NCBI GenBank assembly: GCA_945897545.1
Contig: CAMDGJ010000015.1
Location: 1-22,469 of the forward strand
Direction of reading: 5' to 3'
Length of the DNA: 22,469 nt
Origin: Flavobacterium psychrophilum
GTDB taxonomy: Bacteria; Bacteroidota; Bacteroidia; Flavobacteriales; Flavobacteriaceae
Below, in pieces: positions 9,053 to 15,000 of this stretch. How positions within the stretch are numbered: position 1 is the first letter of the stretch; every line of letters begins with the position of its first letter. The position numbers and the translations under genes are program-made. The notes beneath the pieces are model-generated. The model was not told the origin of the DNA and made no database searches. It worked only from the letters and a program-made list of their open reading frames with translations.

Positions 9053-11041
9053 TTACTGCACACTGATTTTTTGGGTAAAAACAGCACCCTCATTTTTCAT
9101 CGATACAATATACACTCCTTTACTTAAAGCACTGATAGGCTGCACCATGATTTCGTTACTGATTGCCACAGTGGTTACTTTATATATTGATTGCCCAATC
9201 AAATTATAAATTTCAACAGTTAAAGCACCGCTAATTTGGTCGGGTACTGCTATTGCAAATTGGTTGTTTCGAACCGGATTTGGATAAATACGAAGTGTAT
9301 TCGTTTTCCAATCGGTTAATCCCAATACAATTCCTGAACCCTGATAAGCCCCCCTATTGGGCGCTGTTAGGGTATTTACCAGATTGCCGAAAAAATCCTG
9401 GCTTCCGTTAGGGCTGATAATTTTTCCGTTAGCAAGAGCCGGCGAAGCTGATTGTAATTTGTATCCCTCCAAAAGCACATTCGCAATACCCGTTGTGACT
9501 TTTCCCGGATTCACAAATAAGGGATCCGAAGTAAGAGTTTGTGTATCTACAATTTGTGAAGGAACAGTAACCCCATAAAAAACGTTGTTTTTGAAAGTAC
9601 GTGTTTGCACCCCTGTACCGGAACCCCAAGCAAAAGTGGCACTTCCCGCATCGTAAATAATATTGTTGTAAAAATTATAGGTGTGGTTTTTTGTTCCACT
9701 TTCATGAATAATTTTTGAACTCAACCCCGATTTTATATAAAAAACATTATTGTAGATTTCATTTCCAGCAGAAGGATAATTTAAGAAAATAAGGTCTCCC
9801 ATATCATTCTGGCTAATACAATATCGCAATGTGCAACCCACATCTTCCGGATCAGGAATGCCTGTTGTGTTATTATTAGCTCCACGAGTATTGCAACCCC
9901 AATAAATCCCTTCTGAATTATCGTGGCTGTAACTGTATTGAAAAATTATCCCTATACTCCCATAATCAGGGTCGTACATACTGCCGTCGATATCTCCGGG
10001 ATCTACATTCTGGGTAGTAGATCTATTGAAATATCCCTCATTATATTGAAAAACAGTTCCTTTAGCCCGTGCAGTAAACATCGTGTTTCCGGTAGTTCCC
10101 ACAGCAGTTTCATAACAAACGTTCCGTTCTATCAAACCTGTTTCATCCGTACATCTTATAATCATGGCGTTCTTGCCAATGTGATGGATGATATTGTTTC
10201 TTACTATTATATTGGTAAACTTTCTGGCAGCCCATAGAGTCAGTTCAGTGCCTCCTGGGTAATAAACAGCATCTTCATTGTCAAAAGCTAACCCTGTATT
10301 TTCGCAATAATTTATGGCACAATTGTCAATCAACACATCATTAAATCTTGAATTTTTTCCAGTAGTTTCATTGAGAACCGTAAAATAAATTCCGCCAGTT
10401 CTTTTTGGAATGGCTCCATTGACAGCAGTCGACCCATTACCCAACTGTCCTTTAATATGGTGGATATTCAAATTTTTTAAATAAATATGATTACAAACCC
10501 CTTTATCCATGAGTGCTACCATCACCCCTCGCCTATCTGCTCCTGTTGGATTATTATTGAGTGTTCCGTCTGAAATCCCAATAAAGAAAATACTATTCGG
10601 ATTAGTAGAAGAGGATAAAACTGGATAATTAGTAATTTCTAAATTATTTATTTCTATATAATCTTGGTTATACAAATACACAACGCCTTGGCCCGTTAGC
10701 CCGTCCCCGTTGATTCTTGGTTTCACCCCTACTCCATATTGATCTACAATAATGGGATAAGCTGCCGTTCCTGAACCTCCAAATTTTAATTGTTGACCGT
10801 TCCAAACACTACCGCATTTCAAATATATCTTTGTACCCAAAGAAAAACTCATTCCGTTAATTCTGGATACATTTTTATAAGGAGTTGCTTCTGATGTCCC
10901 GTTATTTCCATCTAAACCTGCAACGGAATCAATATAATAGCTAACCGCAGAAACCTGATTAACGGAGAGCAACATCAATGCCCCAACAATAAATTGAAAC
11001 AAGACTTTGTACTGGCTATTTTTTTTGTAATTTGATTCCAT
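9053..11041 (-). CDS. Secreted parallel beta-helix (pectate-lyase-like fold) protein with T9SS sorting domain
   Basis: The protein has 662 residues. Residues 1-32 are a signal peptide with an LFQFIVGALMLLSVNQVSA core. Residues about 35-570 are Asn- and Ile-rich with the short-strand rhythm of a right-handed parallel beta-helix (NHIYLKNLNIHHI, NNIIHHIGKNAMI, HDNSEGIYWGC). They start with YYIDSVAGLDGNNGTSEATP, a common opening of such proteins. Residues 583-662 are a type A T9SS sorting domain with LRIYPNPV and a final Lys/Gln-rich strand, so the mature protein should be exported across the outer membrane and anchored or released. The fold is shared by pectate lyases and related polysaccharide lyases, but I cannot assign a catalytic triad or a substrate. 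It is a close paralogue of residues 1876-2416 of the downstream giant protein. A likely operator and weak promoter precede it, and a strong terminator follows. Confidence 0.92.
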   Translation of the reverse strand: MESNYKKNSQYKVLFQFIVGALMLLSVNQVSAVSYYIDSVAGLDGNNGTSEATPYKNVSRINGMSFSLGTKIYLKCGSVWNGQQLKFGGSGTAAYPIIVDQYGVGVKPRINGDGLTGQGVVYLYNQDYIEINNLEITNYPVLSSSTNPNSIFFIGISDGTLNNNPTGADRRGVMVALMDKGVCNHIYLKNLNIHHIKGQLGNGSTAVNGAIPKRTGGIYFTVLNETTGKNSRFNDVLIDNCAINYCENTGLAFDNEDAVYYPGGTELTLWAARKFTNIIVRNNIIHHIGKNAMIIRCTDETGLIERNVCYETAVGTTGNTMFTARAKGTVFQYNEGYFNRSTTQNVDPGDIDGSMYDPDYGSIGIIFQYSYSHDNSEGIYWGCNTRGANNNTTGIPDPEDVGCTLRYCISQNDMGDLIFLNYPSAGNEIYNNVFYIKSGLSSKIIHESGTKNHTYNFYNNIIYDAGSATFAWGSGTGVQTRTFKNNVFYGVTVPSQIVDTQTLTSDPLFVNPGKVTTGIANVLLEGYKLQSASPALANGKIISPNGSQDFFGNLVNTLTAPNRGAYQGSGIVLGLTDWKTNTLRIYPNPVRNNQFAIAVPDQISGALTVEIYNLIGQSIYKVTTVAISNEIMVQPISALSKGVYIVSMKNEGAVFTQKISVQ

Positions 11042-11093
11042 AAATTGGGTTATTAAAAATTAATGCGGTGTGGTTTTTGACAAATAGCATTTT

Positions 11094-11107
11094 CGTGTAC
11101 GAACACG
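11094..11107. promoter_or_regulatory. Candidate operator upstream of the 662-residue gene (CGTGTACGAACACG)
   Basis: These 14 bases are identical to the copy at 8537-8550. With flanks, the palindrome extends to TTCGTGTACGAACACGAA, 18 bp with one mismatched pair and a central CG. It lies 53 bp upstream of the start codon, the same distance as the 8505-8518 copy from the giant gene's ATG. The two paralogous genes are therefore probably controlled by the same DNA-binding protein, perhaps of LacI type (inference). Confidence 0.5.
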
Positions 11108-11113
11108 AATAAA

Positions 11114-11138
11114 CAAATTAATAAAAAATAAATAACAA
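11114..11138 (-). promoter_or_regulatory. Weak candidate promoter of the 662-residue gene
   Basis: On the minus strand, TTAATTTG (11121-11114) matches TAnnTTTG at all but one position and sits 6 nt upstream of the palindrome, much like the layout at the giant gene. A TTG lies at 11138-11136, but the 14-bp spacing is shorter than usual. The main support is the parallel position of the box and the palindrome at the two genes. Confidence 0.3.
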
Positions 11139-11235
11139 TTGCACTATACTATTCTTTAAATTTTGAAAAAATATTTTTTTTTGTAATTTAATATTCGAAA
11201 AGAATTGCGAAATACTAAATGAAATTGGTTTTTCC

Positions 11236-11610
11236 CTAGATAAGTTCTGGATTTCGATAGCTATTTCCAATAATTTCTAAATTTTCTTTTACAAAATAAT
11301 CAGCTATACTGACATAACCAGATCCGTTTTTTGAAAAAGAGCAGTCGATACACCAACAACCCAATCGATCCACATATTCCACTTTATAAAATGGTTGGCT
11401 CCCATTTTCTTTCTCTTCTATTTCTAAACCACACAAAAAATCACCTTCGTAAATTTCCTTTCCATTTTTGTCGAATAATCATGTAAATTGTTCCTGTCTG
11501 CTTTCTCCATAATGAAACAAAAAAGATTCTGTGTTTTTTAAATCATCTTCATCATGATAGTCAAAATCAGCATCCGGTTTGTAAAATGTCCTGAATTTTA
11601 TAGGTCTCAT
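11236..11610 (-). pseudogene. YopX-family protein gene interrupted by an in-frame TGA
   Basis: Read from the ATG at 11610, the frame gives MRPIKFRTFYKPD, then ESRQEQFT. It meets TGA at 11481-11479 (codon 44) and continues in the same frame as LFDKNGKEIYEGDF to a TAG at 11236-11238. The usual YopX signature reads QxTGLxDKNGKEIYEGD, so the stop stands exactly where Gly is expected; a single GGA to TGA change explains it. The full frame is 124 codons, a normal length for the family. YopX proteins are small, of unknown function, and found mostly in phages and mobile elements. An intact piece after the stop could only start at a TTG (11436), which is unlikely to be used. The gene is probably a decaying mobile-element passenger between the malonate genes and the beta-helix genes; a sequencing error is the alternative. 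Confidence 0.7.
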
Positions 11611-11726
11611 TATTTAAATTTAGTCTGTTATAGGATTTTTTTCTGCAATACAGGATTTAGTTGTATCAGAAATTCTGGCTTTGTTAAATATTGATTTAAC
11701 GATTCTATTAAAATTTGCGGGTTGTC

Positions 11727-12302
11727 TTATTTTGTGTTATAATCATAATTCACCATAATACCCCAACTTTCATTGAGTCGTTGCTCGCTATAATCAGCAT
11801 CAAAATTAATACTATGAATTTTTGCGCCATTGCTTAAATGAAATTTAGCTACAGCACCCTCCCAAGATTCTAAATATTTACGAACGGTAGATTCGCTAGG
11901 CCTTCTTTTAATATGCTCTTTCATGGATGGAATAGGGCTTAATGTAAAAAAATTCTTGATGCCTAATGTTCGACAATGTGCTATTAAATCTTTTATCGCT
12001 TTGGTTCCAGCTCCTTTCAAAGTAGCTTCTGGTAAACGAAAAACAGAATAAAAAATGGCATAGGTAATGTCGTATTTACTTTTATAGCCATCATCGTTTA
12101 ATATTTCCATCATATTTCGGGGCAGTCTATTGCCAATTCTCACACAAACCATAAATTGGGGCACACCCTCATAAAGATAGACAAAAACAGTTCGGTCTCC
12201 ACTTACCCTTTTAGCGCTGGATATATTGGGGTGTACGGGATCATTTTTTATTAATTCTAGCCATTCTTCATTAAATCCTTCTTGGCCATATTGCAGTATC
12301 AT
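11727..12302 (-). CDS. Short malonyl-CoA decarboxylase (catalytic domain only)
   Basis: This enzyme should convert malonyl-CoA to acetyl-CoA and CO2, completing the pathway begun by the adjacent malonyl-CoA synthetase. The evidence is the family's C-terminal catalytic signature: YAIFYSVFRL (81-90), TLSPIPS (120-126, with the expected catalytic Ser122), then FHLSNGAKIHSINF with the expected His163, and GIMVNYDY (181-188). The chosen start is the ATG at 12302, 70 bp after the matB stop; the upstream in-frame extension to 12494 overlaps matB's conserved C-terminus and is rejected. At 191 residues it is under half the usual family length and lacks the N-terminal helical domain. After the TAA the same frame stays open for 33 codons (DNPQILIESLNQYLTK...), about the length of the C-terminal tail that other family members have after MVNY, so the stop may be a recent truncation. 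Family membership is firm; whether the enzyme is active is not. Confidence 0.8.
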   Translation of the reverse strand: MILQYGQEGFNEEWLELIKNDPVHPNISSAKRVSGDRTVFVYLYEGVPQFMVCVRIGNRLPRNMMEILNDDGYKSKYDITYAIFYSVFRLPEATLKGAGTKAIKDLIAHCRTLGIKNFFTLSPIPSMKEHIKRRPSESTVRKYLESWEGAVAKFHLSNGAKIHSINFDADYSEQRLNESWGIMVNYDYNTK

Positions 12303-12372
12303 TGTAGTTTTTTTTATATTAAAAATTATACCTTTTTGTTTTGGATTCTTTGGTAAATGGATTGTTTTGGTT

Positions 12373-13815
12373 TTATGCTTTTGGCAATAAATGCTTTTGA
12401 ACTTTTCCCAATGCCGTTCGGGGCAAACTTTCAACAGAAATGAATTTTCTTGGGATTTTAAAAGACGCAAAAGTCTTTTTGCACAATTCTTCAATTACTA
12501 TGGCATCATAATTTTCCGATGGGACAATATAAGCTATTGGCATTTCGCCTCTTGTTTCATGGGGAATACCAACAACAACTGCCTCTGCAACTCCTATTTG
12601 TTCCAATAAAAATTCTTCGATTTCTCTTGGATAAATATTAAATCCGCCGCTAATAATCAAATCACTTTTTCGTCCTCTTAATGTAAAATAACCGTCTTCA
12701 GAAATGACACCCATATCACCGGTTTTAAAATAACCGTTCACAAAAGAATCTATTGTGGCTTGATCTCTTTTCCAATAACCTGCAAAAACATTAGGCCCTT
12801 TCACGCATACTTCACCTTCCTCGTCAATTGAAGCCTCTTCTCCATCTGGCAATACAATTTTTGCGGATATCCCCGGCAAAGGAAATCCAACAGTTCCGGG
12901 TCTTCTTTCGCCACTATATGGATTGCTTATGTTCATTAATGTCTCGGTCATTCCGTAGCGTTCCAGAATTATATGACCGTATTTAGTTTCAAAATCTTGC
13001 ATCACCTGAGGAGGTAATGGTGCAGAACCACAAGCAAACAATCGCATAGTAGAACCTATTTTTCGTGCAATGTTATCATTTTGCTCCAACAGACGGATGT
13101 AAATTGTTGGCACGCCAAAGAATAAAGTAGGTTTAAAATCAAGGAATTCATTCGCCGCTTTTTGATGTTCGAATCGAACTAATAAGCGCATCGTACAGCC
13201 ACTCATTAACCAACAATGAACACCATTTGCAAGTGAATGAACATGGAATAAAGGAAGCGCTAAAAGAAAACGATCGTTTTCGGTTATTTGCCAACTGCCC
13301 ACTAAATTTAACCCATTTGAGATAAAATTATTATGCGTCAGTATTGCCCCTTTTGAAGCTCCAGTAGTGCCACTAGTATAAACCAAGGCTGCAGGACTGT
13401 CTCCATTTGTTCTAATTTTTACTTGGGTATCACTTTGATTTTTTAACTCTTGCACCAAATCATTCAATTGCAATGCTGGAAAACCACCAGGAACTGCAAC
13501 ATCAGCAATTAATAGTTTTGGGTCGGCATCTGATAAAATATGGGTAATTTCTCGTTCTTTATATAAAATATTAACCGGTACGAAAATAATTCCCGTTTTG
13601 GCACAAGCCAAATACAAGTCTATCATTTCGACACAATTCTCTAAATAAATACAGATGCGATCTCCGGCAACAAGCCCTTTTGAAAGCAAGAGGTTGGCCA
13701 TTCGATTACTTCTTAGGTCGATGTCCCCAAACGTATAGCTTTCGCAACCAAATTCTAAAGCAATTTTATTTTTTCGCTCTACTAATGATAAATTAAAAAT
13801 CTGTATTAAATTCAT
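12373..13815 (-). CDS. matB: Malonyl-CoA synthetase (malonate-CoA ligase)
   Basis: A 480-residue adenylate-forming (ANL superfamily) enzyme that would join malonate to CoA using ATP. The phosphate-binding loop YTSGTTGASKG is at 146-156. LPLFHVHSLANG and the MRLLVRFE region at 187-215 match MatB enzymes, and the FGVPTIYIRLLE helix follows at 233-244. ERYGMTET is at 285-292, the TGD motif near 365-367, and the hinge GRKSDLIISGGFNIYP at 381-396. The C-terminal catalytic Lys is in TALGKVQKHLL (Lys471). Its length matches MatB and is shorter than typical fatty-acyl-CoA ligases. It has no signal peptide, so it acts in the cytoplasm. The neighbours support malonate as substrate: the MadL/MadM transporter lies 48 bp upstream and malonyl-CoA decarboxylase downstream. 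Another short-chain acyl-CoA synthetase is a less likely alternative. Confidence 0.9.
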   Translation of the reverse strand: MNLIQIFNLSLVERKNKIALEFGCESYTFGDIDLRSNRMANLLLSKGLVAGDRICIYLENCVEMIDLYLACAKTGIIFVPVNILYKEREITHILSDADPKLLIADVAVPGGFPALQLNDLVQELKNQSDTQVKIRTNGDSPAALVYTSGTTGASKGAILTHNNFISNGLNLVGSWQITENDRFLLALPLFHVHSLANGVHCWLMSGCTMRLLVRFEHQKAANEFLDFKPTLFFGVPTIYIRLLEQNDNIARKIGSTMRLFACGSAPLPPQVMQDFETKYGHIILERYGMTETLMNISNPYSGERRPGTVGFPLPGISAKIVLPDGEEASIDEEGEVCVKGPNVFAGYWKRDQATIDSFVNGYFKTGDMGVISEDGYFTLRGRKSDLIISGGFNIYPREIEEFLLEQIGVAEAVVVGIPHETRGEMPIAYIVPSENYDAIVIEELCKKTFASFKIPRKFISVESLPRTALGKVQKHLLPKA

Positions 13816-13863
13816 GGTATTTAATGGTGTTTAATGGTATTTTAAAATTGGTTCAACTTTATA

Positions 13864-14610
13864 TTATGCAATGAATAATTTAATTATGTAAAACAATAAG
13901 GAAGGACATAACAAACATCCGAGCCCTGTATAAAAAGTAGCGGTTAAGGCTCCATAAGGAACCAATTTTTCGTCTACGGCTGCTAATCCAGCGGCAACCC
14001 CGCTTGTTGTTCCTATAACCCCTCCGTAAATCATAGCCGTATTTGGATTGTCCAATCCGATTTTCTTGGCAATTAATGGAGTACCTACAGTTACTAAAAT
14101 AGATTTGATCACTCCGATGGCGATACTGATTGCAATAACATCAGAAGTGGCACCTAAAGCAGATCCAGTAATAGGCCCAACCACAAAAGTACAAGCCCCT
14201 GCTCCAATTGTGGCAAAACTAACAGCATCTGTGTATCCCATTAGATACCCAATAGTTCCACCCATAAAAAAGGAAAGAAAAACGCCGAAGAAAAGAGAAA
14301 AGACACCTATAATTCCTGCTCGCTTAATTTCCTTAAGTTCGGCTCCCATAGCGGTGGCTACAATGGAAAAATCCCTCATCATAGCACCACCCAAAAAACT
14401 CATTCCTGCAAAAACAGGAATATCGGCTATTCCCTTTTTACCGCCAAAATAGGCTAAAACTAAACCCGCCGTAATTGCGATTGCAGAACCTGGTATTTTA
14501 TCATTAGTAAATTTTTTAGCGATCCAAAAAGAGCAGCCAATAATAATTCCGACAACTAAAAATGAAAATATTAATGAATTTTTATCAATCAGATTTTCTA
14601 TTATTTCCAT
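13864..14610 (-). CDS. madM: Malonate transporter, MadM subunit
   Basis: A 248-residue integral membrane protein with about seven or eight hydrophobic segments separated by short charged loops. Gly/Ala-rich helices such as FVVGPITGSALGATSDVIAI and YGGVIGTTSGVAAGLAAVDE are the conserved features of MadM. MadL and MadM together form a sodium-coupled malonate importer, first described in Malonomonas rubra. Its gene starts 6 bp after the stop of madL, so translation is probably coupled. The protein would sit in the inner membrane and feed MatB. The annotation rests on recognised sequence character plus the pairing with madL and matB. Confidence 0.88.
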   Translation of the reverse strand: MEIIENLIDKNSLIFSFLVVGIIIGCSFWIAKKFTNDKIPGSAIAITAGLVLAYFGGKKGIADIPVFAGMSFLGGAMMRDFSIVATAMGAELKEIKRAGIIGVFSLFFGVFLSFFMGGTIGYLMGYTDAVSFATIGAGACTFVVGPITGSALGATSDVIAISIAIGVIKSILVTVGTPLIAKKIGLDNPNTAMIYGGVIGTTSGVAAGLAAVDEKLVPYGALTATFYTGLGCLLCPSLLFYIIKLFIA

Positions 14611-14615
14611 TTAAA

Positions 14616-14984
14616 TTATTTATGTTTTAATTTATTTCCAAGTTTAACTATCAGTGGGATGCACATAAAACTAATCGCAGTTCCTATAACACCCACAAAA
14701 ACGGCAACCCAACCACCGGTCAAAGCACCCTTTACGTTTTGGGTGGCTGACATCGCAACCACCACAGGGATGTACATAGCACTCCAAAACAAAATGCCTC
14801 TTGCAGGTTTTTCGGTCATAAACCCTCTCATTTTAAGACTGTGACCAAAAATCATAAGGAGAAACATAGCAAATCCTACTCCACCAACATTGCTGTCCAT
14901 TCCTAGTAATCTGCCCAAAAGTTCTCCGAACAACTGCCCGACCAAAAAACAAGCTGCAAGTATTGCAACACCGTAGATTTTCAT
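14616..14984 (-). CDS. madL: Malonate transporter, MadL subunit
   Basis: A 122-residue membrane protein with four hydrophobic segments at about 2-24, 35-51, 64-82 and 90-114. The stretches GELLGRLLGMDSNVGGVGFA and FWSAMYIPVVVAMSATQNV are typical of the MadL family. It is the smaller partner of MadM in sodium-dependent malonate uptake. A purine-rich AAAAGAGAG precedes the ATG. The gene begins only 16 bp after the stop of the GH2 glycosidase gene, leaving no room for a separate promoter, so it is probably transcribed as part of the glycan operon. That linkage is the main reason to connect malonate with glycan breakdown here. Confidence 0.88.
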   Translation of the reverse strand: MKIYGVAILAACFLVGQLFGELLGRLLGMDSNVGGVGFAMFLLMIFGHSLKMRGFMTEKPARGILFWSAMYIPVVVAMSATQNVKGALTGGWVAVFVGVIGTAISFMCIPLIVKLGNKLKHK

Positions 14985-15000
14985 TTTTCTCTCTTTTAAA

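Noticed and set aside
11236..11436. A separate 66-residue gene
   Set aside because: It begins at TTG and is only the second half of the YopX frame; the conserved first half lies upstream of the TGA in the same frame.
11479..11481. TGA in the YopX frame as a selenocysteine codon
   Set aside because: The family has Gly at this position, and I saw no evidence of selenocysteine insertion in this small, non-redox protein; a nonsense change is simpler.
12373..12494. Upstream extension of the malonyl-CoA decarboxylase frame to an ATG at 12494
   Set aside because: It lies fully inside the conserved C-terminus of matB, including its catalytic Lys motif, and the extra residues are Lys-rich and unlike the family; the ATG at 12302 starts after the matB stop.
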